DNA of 64,000 nucleotides, taken from NCBI GenBank assembly GCA_963580455.1, contig OY756957.1:6763001-6827000 (forward strand), in the 5' to 3' direction. Below are positions 36,169-49,200 of this stretch, in pieces. The notes under the pieces were generated by a model. It saw only the letters and a list, made by a program, of their open reading frames with translations, did not search any database and was not told where the DNA came from. The DNA comes from Euonymus europaeus. Its lineage: Eukaryota; Streptophyta; Magnoliopsida; Celastrales; Celastraceae. Positions within the stretch are counted from its first letter, which is position 1. Every line of letters begins with the position of its first letter. The translations under genes were made by a program, and so were the position numbers.

Positions 36169-38700
36169 TCTTCTCTATATCAAAAAAATGAGCCAATTTC
36201 ATTTTTTTTGGTAAGAAGAAGAAGATTTGTGAGAAAAAAAAGTAAGGAAAACACAAAAACATGGTTTGATTTATGTTTTTCTAAATTTTCCCCCGTTCGT
36301 TATTGGTGAGTGCGAAATGCAGTCATGTTTAGGATATTAAATACCCAATCTTTATGAGGTTTCGAACACAAAATATTGTCAAATTGTGTGACTTAATGAC
36401 AGATACAATTGAATGCTATTTATTTGGAAAAGTTTATTCTGGGTGAAAAGTGAGCTAGGCCTGACCTACGCGTGGCCGCAAGTTGCTGGATTTGCAGAAA
36501 CGAGCCTGGTTGACGTGGCATTAGGGACAATGTTTTTTTAGGGTTAAAGACTAAACCCTAGGGTCTGAAAACTATTCCAAAAATTCCAAAAAACAGAGAA
36601 TAAAGAAGAGGCAATTCCAAGAGTGGCGATTCTTTCTTTCCCCCATCAATTCGAACAATTGTCTTGAGTATTTGTTGATTTTTATTATGGATATGCGTAG
36701 CTAAATACTTTTTAGCTAGGATTTGGTATTTCTTCTACTGAAACTCTGTGCACAGATTGATTGTTGATTAGACTGGATTTAATTTATTGTTCTCTGAATT
36801 TATTGTTGATTTCATATTTTTATGTATGTCTGGCCATTATCATAATATTTAGGAATTGTTAGTTGAACATATTCGGCTGACCATGACCCGGTATTTGACG
36901 AAGTAACAAAAATGTGTTTTGCGATTCAGGTTTGGGAACATTGAACATAATTGATTGGGTGATAGACCATTGCCTTAGATTGTGCGATTATCGATTTACA
37001 CGTGCTGATGCTTATCTTAGGAGAGACCAAACCAAGACTCCTTTAATAAGAAAAGACATTGAGCTGGACCAAAGTCAGGGTCGTTGTTTAGGGAAATCTA
37101 ATTGTTAGAGCTAGACCAAAGTCTTTCAATTGACGTCATTAAATTCTTAATTTGTTTAATTGCTCATTGATTTGTGTGCACAGGTGGAGGTAGTTTACAC
37201 TATTGTTTGTCTTTCAATTAATTTTTACAACAGTCCATGTGAATTCGATCTCTTTCACTGTTATTGCCTTACGACTGTAAACTTGTGATTATGTAAAATC
37301 ACTCGATATTTATTGTGATAAAAAAGTATCGACCAGTTATTCGAATCTTAATTTATTTTATTTTTGGATTTTTTTGGGTTTGTTTTTCGAATCTTATGTT
37401 TTTTCTTGGTTTTTTTGGTTCATTCTTCGAATTTCATGTTATTTTGAATTTTTTTCTCGGATTTACTTGTTCGCGTATTTTCTAAGGGGAAATACGAAGA
37501 ACAAAAGACGAGGACGGTTCTGGGTGTTTTAATGCACTATTATGGATGTCTAATACACTATTGCAGTTGACTATTGTTGATTTTTTATTGGATAAACTCA
37601 TATCTACTTGGTTTGCGTGTTTTATGTGGGGGGAAGACGAAAAAGAACATAAGAGGATTGTTCTTGGTGTTTTAATGCATTGTTGTGGATGTCTAATACA
37701 ATGCTATATAAGTTTAATGCATTCTTTTGGATAACACTCTTTATATGACATTATCACACTATTTTGGGCTGGTTTAATGCACTATTTTTTTTTTTGCTTG
37801 ATCTTGCCCAAAATCATTTTTTTAACAACTGATGTCACTGTCATTAAGAGCAATGCTAGGATTTTTGGTACATTGGTGCTATAACGTTGTGCCTAAAAAA
37901 ACAAACATTATAACAAAGATAATCACATTAAACAATCAAGAGAACATTGTAAATATTATGATAGTACGTAATATAATAATGCACTATCAAGATAAAAAGT
38001 AATATAATTTGACATTGCTAAATGATCAACCCAATGTAATAAGATACTGTCAAAATAAAATATAATGTGATAGGACACTATCATAATAATGCACTGTCAA
38101 ATGGTTATCAGAATCTGATAATGCACTGCAAAAAAAATATAATAGGACATTGTCATAATAAAACACAGTGTAATAATGCATTGTCAAATGGTCATCACAA
38201 TGTGAAAATGCATTATCTAAAAAAACACAAAATGTAATAGAACACTTGTAATAAAACGTAATGTAATAATGCACTGTCAAGATAAAACACAACATACTAA
38301 TATTGTAATAAATATTTAACACTTTTTAATAAAGACGTCATAACAGTCTAATATAGGCCAGAACACTATAATATGGCCCAAAATAGTGTAGTAAAAAGAT
38401 TATATGTTATAAATAGTAAAAATATTATTTTTAATGAACAATGTAATAACAAACAATCCGTTAAAAAGTACTAAGGATTTGCATGTTGATTTCAATTATG
38501 TAATTTTTTTAAAAATCTAACATATATTTTGAGAAATAAATCATTTTAAAAAGGAAAGCAACAAAGAGAGAGAAAGAAATTTACGGCTTGTACGCTATTA
38601 AAATTTACACGTTACCAAATGACTCTTAGAAAATTTCTTGGATTCTTTCAAAATTCATGTGTGACTTTTATTGGATTTATAAATTTTTTATGGACAAATT
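35990..38700 (-). repeat. Right arm of the inverted repeat, interrupted
   Basis: This is the reverse-complement partner of 30380-32000, containing the same landmarks in opposite order. Subtracting the 1031-bp insertion at 36305-37335 leaves about 1.68 kb, equal to the left arm. The (CT)n tract at 36130-36163 pairs with the GAGAGA tract near 31860-31890. The right arm carries its own indels. Confidence 0.75.
36305..37335. mobile_element. 1.03-kb insertion in right arm, GTTATT duplicated
   Basis: GTTATT occurs at 36299-36304 and 37336-37341. The left arm shows the uninterrupted site (AATAACGAACC in opposite sense), so this block is an insertion with a 5-6-bp target duplication. Its 3' part has ACAGTCCATGTGAATTCGAT, reminiscent of LTR ends of plant retrotransposons, and it contains no coding region. 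A solo LTR is the likeliest reading, but the termini are not clean TG...CA. Confidence 0.5.
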
Positions 38701-38759
38701 AGATAAAAGGCCATAATGCATTAAAAATTTAGAAATAATGACAAAATTAATGAACTACC

Positions 38760-39555
38760 AAAATTACCCTTACTGGTATCTTGCTTCTTCTCTTCCACTA
38801 CTATTTATACCTGTCTAGAGAGAGGTTTATGAAATTGGGGCTTTTGTGCAGTCAATGATTTCTGATTTTGTGCGGTCACATTCGTTCTTCTCCGACTCCT
38901 TGCCCTTGCTTTCTCAGCTATGTATGGGTATCTCTGATTTGGAATAGTGTCTACTTAGTTTCACTAGAATTTCTAAATTATAGAAAGTACTTATCAGTTC
39001 TTTATTGGGGCAAGGTGACTTGCTTGTTTTGTTCATTATCTTATTCTATTACCAGTTTATTTTTTAGCTTAGTTACTGAGAAATTAATGGCTATTTTTGT
39101 GAAGTCAGTTGTAATGGTAACAATTAAGGTCTTTCTTAATCTTAGGTCAGTAATTAACTAAGGGAGACACACAACTTAGAGAACAATTTATAATGGTTGC
39201 TCTAAGAATCCTCTTTTTTAACACCTAATACTTCAGCTCCTAGTTGTGAAGTTCTAGGAAATAACTATCGATTTCCTGGGTGTAGGAAGTTGGTCATGTG
39301 GTTAGTTGGAATGTTACACACAAATTGGTTAGGTTTATTACTTTTGGGTTAGGATTGTTGCCTCTGATTCATGTGAGATGTTGATTGATTTCTTTGGAGG
39401 CTAATTTGATTATGACAAGACAATATTTTTAACTGTTATATTTAATTCTTGGCATATATGATTGTCTTTGCCTTTTGCTAACTAATCAACTATATTTATT
39501 TTTCTGTGCATATTGTGGTTGTCGAACCTTAAATTGAAAGTATGGCACCATTGAG
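38760..39555. other. Intergenic; no gene recognised
   Basis: Mildly AT-rich with one chance frame (38868-39161) that lacks any domain. It separates the palindrome from the minisatellite. Confidence 0.4.
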
Positions 39556-39559
39556 GAAG

Positions 39560-39955
39560 ACCTTAGGTATGTAATCTATTTCTCTGTTGATTTTTTGTAA
39601 ATTATAACTTATTTCTCTGTCGAATGTTTTGTGGACTAGAATTTGTTTCTCTGCCGGAATTTTTGTGTGGATAACAACTTGTTTTTCTGTCGATTTTTTT
39701 GTGGATTATAATCTTTTTCTTTTTGGGATTTTTTGAGTAGATTAAATCTTGTTTCTCTGTCAAATGTTTTGTGGATTAGAAATTGTAGGATTTTTTGTGC
39801 AGATTAGATCTTGTTCTTCTGCTGGAATTTTGTGAATTAGATATGGTTTCTTTGCTGGATGTTTTTATGGATAAGAACTTCTTTCTCTGCCGCAATTTTT
39901 GTAGACTAGAAATTGTTTCTTTGCGGGATTTATTGTGCATATTAGATCTTGTTTC
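39560..39955 (+). repeat. Degenerate minisatellite, about 42-bp unit, 9-10 copies
   Basis: Repeated phrases TTGTTTCTCTGYCG, AATTTTTTGTG and GATTAGAA recur every 40-45 bases, with many substitutions. The array ends exactly where the 3.06-kb LTR-like block starts at 39956. Confidence 0.8.
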
Positions 39956-42900
39956 TGTCACGCCCCAACCCGCTGAATGTGAGTTAAATGACAAATAACA
40001 CAAATTCACACTAGACTCGTCACAAACTGACATAAAATTGAGGAACGCCACCCTGCACAAAATATAAAAACACACTTCTATAGTTAATCTAACAAACTTC
40101 AGACACCCACTACATTACAAGCCCCTCATGGGTTCCACAACAATCACATACATAATATATATAGCACATGAGTCTCGATCACACAGAGTCCTCTCCAGGC
40201 CCTTCCAAAACAGTCATAACAACTAAAGTATCCAACTACTCGCCATAACAAGTATCATAACATAAATAAAGGAAACTAACAGCTAAACACACTCTAAGAT
40301 GACTCTGCTAAGTCGGGCAACCACGGTCACGCCTCTTCATGCTGATCTGGACTAGTAAATGGCTCACCTGAAAGGGAAAAGAATAAATAGGGTACGCCGA
40401 ATGCTCAGTAGGGATATCAAATAAGAGTAACGAAATAAGATAGAAATGTGAAAGAACGGAATGAATGCATCAAGATACTATGTAGAAAATGTCTCCGTAC
40501 GCCCATCCAAACCTCCGAACATCCATCCCATGACTCCGAAGGGTTGTGGATCGCTCCCACACCTGTACCCTACTTTATATTCATCGACACCGTAAATCGG
40601 TTTGCACGGTAAATCCATGAAGAAGGTGTAAATCCGTCAAAAATTTCCTTTTCCCAAATCCATATAATAATAAAATCCTTAACCCCGAATCATCGTTCCT
40701 AAACATGGAAGCACCCAAGCCCCTTGCCCGGTGATCCATCATGCCACTAAATGCACATTAAAAACCATTTAAATGCTATGTCACATAGATCAATCACATG
40801 AAGATCCAAATATGTGTCAATCGAACTTAACACGTTCAGGGATAAATGCGTATATACATATTTAATAAATCAATCAAAGAAAAGGTCATACAACGAATCA
40901 TGTAGCGGGTTTGACTCTTTTGGAACAATCAAGAGTAGCCCAAATGAATTTATAAGATTCAATACGATACGTAAGATTCGAGAAAACAACTTTCAAGGCT
41001 TTTTAGGAACAAAAAGAATTTAACCAAGGGAGGATAAATCTCTACCTTTTGTCAACAACACACAATCTCTATCACCGAACCAAGTTTCTTCCAAGTAAGT
41101 TCTCTAACCTATTTAATAAAGATAAGCCCAATTTAATTCCACATGTTCAAACTTCCAATTTTCCAATCTCAAAAATTTCATATTCTAAAATCCCTCTCAC
41201 TTCTCCAAAAATCGACATTCTAGCATTCTAATCAAAAATTAATATCAAAATCTCAATACATTTTTTTTAAAAATTACCCTAACCTTCACTTAACAATTTT
41301 AGGCTCTGCTAGCACTGAGAGCAAGAGCACGGCGAGGGGAGTCTGTCTGTACCAATTTCAGACGGAACAGAGCTGAGACGGGCGGTTAACGGAAGGAGTG
41401 AAGGGCGCGGCGTCGTGGCATTGAAGGCGTCGATTCTCCCTCCTCCGGGCACCGATTACGGAATGAAAACCACCGGAAGGTTGCTCGGGTCGAGCTCTAC
41501 CTAACAATGGAGACCGTGATGCTCCCAGACCCCTTATCGGCGACAACCCGGTTCCAAGATTTGGTGGGTCTGTTGACCTGCGTATGTGGGAAGAAAATCC
41601 CAACCGGGTTGACTCGACCCGGTTGGATGTTTTTAGGCCATAATTGACCAAGTTGACCGTTTGACCTCAATCAAATTAACATGAATTTATTTAAATAGAT
41701 ATTAATATATTATGGATTTCAGGAAACAAACTTTCTAGTTGAATTAATGGGATTCACCGAGACCCGCTAAGGTAAGTAATACTCACATGTGTCTCGGAAT
41801 TGCATGCTGAAGGATTATTAATTTGACAATACTTGTATTTGTATGCGTATGTATATGTATATGTATATATATATATGTGTGTATATAGGTTAGTATGATT
41901 AAGTTGCTGTAATGAGATTGACATGGTTATAATAATAGTTGTGTGGACTCTGTTGATTATTGGCCGGTTTGATTGTAGTGATTTGGGTACCGGTTGATTG
42001 TGAACTGTCATGTGATGAAATATATATATATATATATATATATGAGATTAAATTTATGAAGATGTGTTATCTGTATAATAATATATGCGTTGATTGTGTT
42101 GTGTTTATGAGACTGGATTAGTGATGATGAGTTGTCTATGAATGGTGAACTATTATGCGATGATGTATGGATGCTACAGTTAATGGTCACACTGCATAAA
42201 GCATAGCATATCATGGCATACATGACATATACATTAATGGAAAACGTTTTTTACGAACCGGGTATTACTGCTACAGGGAGGGTATACTGGAAAGAGAGGT
42301 TTATGAGGTACTGTTAAAGTAAAAGAGAAAGAAAAAAAAAGTAATGAATAAGGGATACAGATGTTTATTGAATGTGCTCTATGGTAGAGCATTAGATAGA
42401 AAATCCCGACCGGTTGCTCTGTAGCAGTTTACCTAGGTTAAGGGCCCGAGTACTGAAAAAATGATTTAAATGGCTGACTGATTTTCTAAGGATGAGATTC
42501 ATGTGCATTCATGCATAAGTATTACTTGCTGGGCCTCGGCACACTATGTTCCGTGATGCAGGTATTGATGTATTAGATGATTATGTCGACTTAGGAGTTG
42601 ATGGTGTCGCCGTAGATCCATGAAGAAGATGCTCATGTGACGGAAGCTAATTTTCACAGAAGATTGATAAATTAAGTACCAAATCTATTTATGCTCTTAC
42701 AGTTAATAACTATGATGTATGTTGATAAGTGTAGATTCATAAATGAGGATGAAAGGTATAAGTATCACAATAGAATACTTATAGGATATTGAATGGATGT
42801 TACTGTATATTTGAAATATATAAAAGACACTTTTAATTCAGATTAGATTATACTAACTATTTATTGGGATTTTTAAATAAAGTGAATTTGTATTGGTTAT

Positions 42901-43011
42901 AGGTTCTTAAGTTTAGGGTTGCTAAGCTGTTGAGAGTGGTTAATAATGAAATGCGAGTAGAGTTCCGACCTATGGACGTATTGGTTAGGGTTTTGTGGAC
43001 GGGGCGTTACA
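39956..43011. mobile_element. 3.06-kb solo-LTR-like block
   Basis: The left end TGTCACGCCCC and the right end GGGGCGTTACA are 11-bp inverted repeats with one mismatch, and both are TG...CA type, as in plant gypsy LTRs. There is no credible coding region inside; a GC-richer patch lies at 41290-41650 and TA-rich microsatellites at 41850-42045. The right end interrupts a gypsy reverse transcriptase codon (41-43 kb side). The flanks differ (GTTTC on the left, CTTAA on the right), so there is no target duplication. Either the left flank was deleted or the copy arose by recombination. Confidence 0.6.
42019..42043. repeat. (AT)n microsatellite
   Basis: An uninterrupted TA dinucleotide tract in the LTR-like block. 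A second TA/TG-rich tract lies at 41855-41885. Confidence 0.9.
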
Positions 43012-45420
43012 CTTAATGTCTGCAACACTATCCTTAAGTGCTCCTCGTGATCCTTCTCCGTAGGTGAATAGACTAGAATGTCATCTATAAAGACAATGAC
43101 AAACCGGTCTAGATAAGGGTGAAACACCCGCTGCATTAAATTCATGAAGGCTGTTGGAGCATTGGTTAACCCAAATGGCATAACCAAAAACTCATAGTGC
43201 CCGTATCGAGTCTTGAAAGCTGCCTTTGGGATATCTCCATCCCGGATTCTTAATTGATGGTAGCCAAATCTCAAGTCTATCTTCGAATAATATTGTGAAC
43301 CCTCAATTGATCAAACAAATCATTAATCCTCGGTAGTGGGACTTGTTCTTCACAATCACCATATTCAACTGTCGGTAATCGACACACATTCGCATCGTGC
43401 CATCTTTCTTCTTTACAAATAATACTGGAGTACCCCAAGGGGAAACACTAGGTCTAATGAATCCCTTTTCCTATAAGTCCTCCAATTGAGTCTTCAACTC
43501 TCTTTACTCAGCGAGAGCCATCCGATAAGGAGGAATCAAAATCGGATACGTACCTGGATGCATATCGATAGTAAACTCAATGTCCCTCTTAGGTGGCAAA
43601 CCCGATAAATCCTCCAAAAATACATCTTTATACTCCTCCTCCACTCGTATTGATAAAGATGAATCCTCCCTGGACTCAGAAGTAGTGAGACTGGCTACTC
43701 GACAGTCGGTATAAAATGGATTATCCAAAAAGTGTGGACATGGAATACCCTTCGATCCCTCAGTTGGATCATAACTCCCTCGGGCTCTTGCAACTTCACT
43801 ACCCTTTCCCAAAAATGTAATATTGCGTGATGCTTTGTCAACCAATCTACACCCAAAATAACGTCATAATCCTTGAAATCAAGGACATAAAAAATTGGCG
43901 ATCAACTCAACATCTTTGAACCGACACTTACAATCAAAGTAGATTTCTCCAATACGGCTAAATTAATTGAATGGAGAATCCACCGCCATCATCCTACGAA
44001 TAGGAGAAATCTCTAAGCCCAATGTTGATGCAAATGATAAAATGAACGAGCTAGTTACACTAGAATCAAATAAAACACCTGCCCATCAATTGTAAATAAA
44101 AAAGGTACCTCCAATAAAGTTCGGATGCTATGGCGCTGCCAGATGACCTATTGCAAACACTCTAGGTGGAGCCGTAGTTTGCTGTTGCTGCTGACATGCA
44201 GGTGGTCTACCCCTTCCCGTAGGTGGTATAGTGGTAAGTGGGGTGCAGGAATTGCAGATCCCGGTAGTGGTGGCGGTGGAAGCAAATTCTGATCCTGCTG
44301 GCCACCCTGCTGTGGAGTTCTCCCTAGTAGTGGACATTCTATTTTACGATGTGCCACGTATTCGCACTCATAGCACTTTGGCCCTGTAGTTCTAGACTGG
44401 GCAATGACGTGTCCTGTTCGCCCACAGCGATAACACGTCATTTGGCTTCTCTGAGCACCTCCACCTATGTTATCCCTGCCTTTCTGAGCCTAACCTCTAG
44501 GTTCTGTATGATCCTTTTGTCCACGTCTATCAGTCCTCTGTCTCTTCTGACCACCACCTAAGCTAGAACCTGCAGATGAAGCATCTCGCCTACGGTGTTT
44601 ATCCCAATACCTTCTAGAGTCTTCAAAACTCTGTTTGAATTGGAGAGCCATTTCCACCATCTCATTGTATCCCTTGATTCTCATCGAAAGTAACTGCGTA
44701 CCTATGGCTGGAAGCAAGCCCCGTCGATACGGTTCTGCCTTAAGCTCATCAGTCAATGCATATTGTTTTTCAAAATGATAAAGCTCATCAAAACGTTGTC
44801 CATACTCCATCACTGATGTCTCAGGCGTCTGTACTAACTCAAGAAACTCCTTCACCTTTCTGGTGCGAAAGGATAATGGTATAAACTGCTGTAGAAAAAG
44901 ATCACTGAAAGAGTTCCACGTGAGAGTATCCCTTCTATCATCCAAAGAATCCCACCAGTCATAAACAATGCCTTCAAGAAAGTAAGAGACCAACATCACC
45001 CGTCTCTCATCAGGTATACTCAATGTATCTAAACGCCGGGTCATCTGTCTCAGCCACTCGTGCGCCCTAGCCACAATGGTCTCTCCATGGAATGCAGGGG
45101 GTCTAGTCTTTCGCAGCTGATCGAGCTCAACTAGATCCTTCTCTGCTCGTCTATCCCCTGCTGCCTCTACACCTGTACCCGAAGTTTGTCCCTTACTACG
45201 GGTCTCTGGCACTCGGGTGACTTGTGTTTGTACAAACTGAGTCATAGCTTGCATCATCTCTGTCATGTCTCACATCATCGCCTGAGATTGAGCTTCCAAA
45301 GTCCGTGGAACTAGTGCTGCTGGAATAGTCGGTCTGTATACCTGTGTAAGAGTAGTTATTACATCACACCCTCCATGTCTACCCTCAGCTATTATGGGAT
45401 CACCATCTAACTGTTATTCT
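43012..45420 (-). pseudogene. Decayed Ty3/gypsy retrotransposon: gag, protease, partial RT
   Basis: On the minus strand, gag (45266-44490) contains the retrotransposon-gag core WLRQMTRRLDTLSIPDERR and YDWWDSLDDRRDTLTW. Zinc knuckles follow (CYRCGRTGHVIAQ and a weaker CYECEYVAHRKIEC, about 44440-44350). The protease region reads VLFDSSVTSSF (about 44080), where the usual motif is DSGAT or DSGAS, then VILGVDWL (about 43850). Reverse transcriptase shows [23 protein letters not shown] and FIDDILVYS (43270-43060) and stops at LQTL where the LTR-like block begins. An in-frame TGA at about 45270 and several frame changes are present. RNase H, integrase and both LTRs are missing. Lineage not determined. 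Confidence 0.85.
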
Positions 45421-46070
45421 ACCTCCCTCCTAACTTGTGGTAATCCCACCTACCTTCGAAAACATATCTCTCACAGAATAACTACCTTCCACAACCGGAT
45501 CATCAAAATAATATGATACGTATATCATCGGTAATCCGTCGGTAAAAAAAAATCCGTCGATAAAATAATGGAAAAAATAAAAAATTTGATGTCATCACTG
45601 TGTTAAATTTTTTATTAATAATAAATTAAATCATCATATCCATTTTTGTGATGTCATTTTCATAACAAAATTTTGAAAAAAAAACTGAAAATCATTTATA
45701 GAATATTGACTATGTCAGTCGATCGTATAATCCATTAGAATAAAGTGTATGAAGTCTAGGCCTTTAAACGAACTTTGAGGGAACTGAACGCTAGTAAAAT
45801 CCATTTTTCATACTGAATCCTTGCCTTCAACGCTCATTTCAGTCCAACATAATACGTATCATTTCAGTCCAACATAATACGTATCATTTCAGTCCAACAT
45901 AATACGTATGTGTTCCGTTAATTAATAAATAAAAACTGGGGGATCCGAACCGTACACGCGTCATTAGTCCAATCACTCAACCCGTCTAAGGAGTTAGCAG
46001 AGACTAGACCAAGAGGAGAGACTCACCCGTTTAAGAGACTCACGAACACTCTTTCCGTGTCTTCAATATG
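45421..46070. other. NAD synthetase upstream region
   Basis: No exon. Contains the 25-bp triplication at 45833-45908. The core promoter of the downstream gene is likely at 46050-46130. Confidence 0.4.
45833..45908. repeat. 25-bp unit repeated three times
   Basis: TTTCAGTCCAACATAATACG plus TATCA is repeated in tandem, with near-identical copies starting at about 45837, 45862 and 45887. Too few copies and no spacers, so not a CRISPR-like array. Confidence 0.85.
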
Positions 46071-46071
46071 G

Positions 46072-46078
46072 TATAAAA
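46072..46078 (+). promoter_or_regulatory. Putative TATA box of NAD synthetase gene
   Basis: TATAAAA lies 148 bp upstream of the ATG, a reasonable distance for a plant TATA box followed by a short 5' UTR. Position-based inference only. Confidence 0.4.
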
Positions 46079-46219
46079 TCCTGATAGCAGAATCCAATAT
46101 TCCGTTGATTTTCAGCCAACAATATTATTCGTGTGAAACGAATTGGGATTTTCTTTTTGGGATTTCAGTGGTTCTGGGATTTTTTCCCTGACTGTTTTAC
46201 GGGGACATTTGGTGGGAAA

Positions 46220-49200
46220 ATGAGGCTGTTGAAGGTTGCGACTTGCAACCTGAATCAATGGGCGATGGACTTCGATTGTAACGTGAAGAATATAAAGGAA
46301 TCAATAGCAAGTGCCAAAGCAGCTGGTGCAGTTATCAGGCTCGGACCAGAGCTCGAGATCACCGGTTATGGGTGCGAAGACCATTTCTTGGAGCTCGATA
46401 CCGTTTCTCATGCGTGAGTCCTTGCTTTCACGCTATTTTTATTGGGGTTGCTTTATAATTTGAAATTTGAGAATAATGTAGGCGAAATTCTCAAAATTTT
46501 TGAATTAGCTGCAATTTGAGTGAAAATGAATAATCTGATAGTTGCTGTTTTGTCTCTCTTATTTTTTCTGTTTAAATTGAAGGAACCTGTTTGTTTTATA
46601 AGTCTATCTGCCTTGTTTTTGTTTCAAAGGTTTTCCAATAAAATTTGCTTTGATAGTTGATTGGTAGCTTAGCTTGATCCTAGTTTATAGTATTTAGAAG
46701 GAAGAATTGGAATGACTAAGTCAGTGAAATTTATCTAGTTCTTTCCATAGTCTCGGTTTTTTTTTTGATAAGCATGCTATGAATGACTTAACTGGAGAGA
46801 CTACAACTGTGCTGCTCAAATGAGAAAACCCTTGTTTATTGGTGTGTGGCTTTCACGGGGTCTGTTATGACAAAACTACTTCTCGTTTCTTCCACATTTA
46901 TTTTACTTTATTTCTCTGATAATTTGATCACAGATGGGAATGCTTGAAAGACATTCTTCTTGGAGATTGGACCGATGGCATATTGTGTAGCATAGGGATG
47001 CCTGTTATCAAAGGGTCGGAGCGTTACAATTGTCAAGTACTATGTTTAAACAGAAAAATTATTATGATACGCCCAAAAATGTGGCTTGCCAATGATGGAA
47101 ATTACAGGGAGCTTCGTTGGTTTACTACTTGGAAGCAAAAAGATCTGCTTATGGACTTTCAGCTCCCGATTGAAATCTCTGGGGCTTTGTCACAGAAATC
47201 AGTGCCTTTTGGTTATGGATACATTCAATTTTTGGACACGTAAGAACAACGCTACTAATTATTTCCTGTTGCTAGTCAGTTTCTTTATGTTTTCAATCAC
47301 GACTTTGGGTTACCTAGACATTGGGAAGAAGTCCATACAAAATACAGATGATTTTTGTGTTTCTAGCGTACGCATAAACTTACTTGTGCCTGAATTATAT
47401 TGCAACTATAGGGATACTGACAATAGGATTGTGGGTGGATTACTTTTATTGACCATGGCGAATTGCTAAATGTGAATGCTATGTTCCTCACCAGAGCGGT
47501 TGCTGCTGAAGTTTGTGAAGAACTTTTTACTCCTATTCCTCCACACACAGAGCTTGCACTGAATGGAGTTGAAGTGTTTATGAATGCAAGTGGAAGTCAC
47601 CATCAGCTAAGAAAGCTAGATCTTCGTCTTCGTGCATTTATAGGTGCTACTCATACTCGTGGAGGGGTTTACATGTACAGTAATCACCAAGGATGTGATG
47701 GAGGCCGGCTTTATTATGGTACAAAATATGCCTGTACTTCACCGTACATAATATTGATCTTAATTTTATAGCTCTCTGTATTAATTTAGTCCCAGCAGTC
47801 CATTCATTGCCCTGGTGATAGCACAAGCGGGTTGTGCATCTATGCTTTCTAACTACTATGCTTTTTTACTTGCTAATTTCATTCAGTCACTTGTGTTTTA
47901 TACATTGTGCTCAGATTACTTTCTGCAGATGGCTGTTGCTGCGTTGTTGTAAATGGAGATGTCGTGGCTCAAGGTTCACAATTTTCTTTGAAGGATGTTG
48001 AGGTTGTGGTTGCCCAAGTAGATCTGGATGCGGTATGTGATATTTTATGTCCATATAGTGGGCCTCTGTGTGCGTGGGGATTCTTGAAAGCTGAAACTGT
48101 ATTAAATTACCTTTATGAGAATAATTTTCTATCCTGCATAAGAATACAACATGATGAATATAGAGATATTAATCATCTCAAGCCAACTGGGTATTCCACT
48201 GAGATTTTCTTGAACACTTTCTGATAATTTGCTTTGATGCTGTTCAAAACCATAGAGGAATTAGGAATTATTTCTATATTGCCAGAAATTGTTTTGTCAC
48301 ACTTTAACTCCACCTACTGATTATACTTTTTTTTAAAAATAATTTGGCTCTACTTTACCTGTTGGCTGAATGGCAGGTTGCTAGCCTGAGAGGATCTATA
48401 AGTAGTTTTCAAGAACAAGCAAGTTGCAAAACCAGCGTGTCATCAGTGGCCATTCCATATACTCTATGCCAATCTTTCAACCTGCAGATGTTCCTTTCTA
48501 GCCCACTCAAGGTTAGTTCTTCATCGATCAAGCTTTGTCATTCAAGATTATTAGATAATGGCTTATTTGCATTCTATCGGTGAAAACGCTTCTTCTGTGG
48601 CTTTTTTATCAATATTTGTAGACCTTTCGGCTTTCATACGTTAAACACATTAATAACTTGCTTACTGATTGCTTTCATTTCACATTATATTTGTTTTTAG
48701 ATCAAGTATCACTCTCCTGAGGAGGAAATTGCCTTTGGGCCTGGTTGCTGGTTGTGGGACTATTTAAGAAGGAGTGGAGCTTCCGGATTTTTGCTTCCCC
48801 TTTCTGGTGGAGCAGATAGCTCTTCTGTGGCTGCTATAGTTGGGTGCATGTGCCAACTTGTTGTAAAAGGTAAGCTTAGCACATGGTTTTGCTGTTGGGT
48901 AGTGCATTTTATCCATGGGTCATAACAACTTTTTCTGTTTCTTGCTTCACAACATGATTATTGCTTATTGGATGCAGAGATTGCAAATGGAGATGAACAA
49001 GTCAAAGCTGATGCAATAAGAATTGGAAATTATGCTAACGGGGAGTTTCCTACTGATAGTAAAGAATTCGCAAAACGCGTTTTTTACACAGTTTATATGG
49101 GATCTGAAAACAGGTGCATATTAGATACTTAACTGAGGCCAAACTCTTTAATCTTTAATTTCACGACATTAATAATTGACATTTGTATTGAAGAAGCCTT

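Noticed and set aside
41358..41651. 97-codon minus-strand frame in the GC-richer part of the LTR-like block
   Set aside because: No domain; inside a non-coding LTR-like region, and the frame opening follows from local GC content.
45833..45908. Three direct repeats considered as a CRISPR array
   Set aside because: The repeats are head-to-tail with no spacers, in a plant genome.
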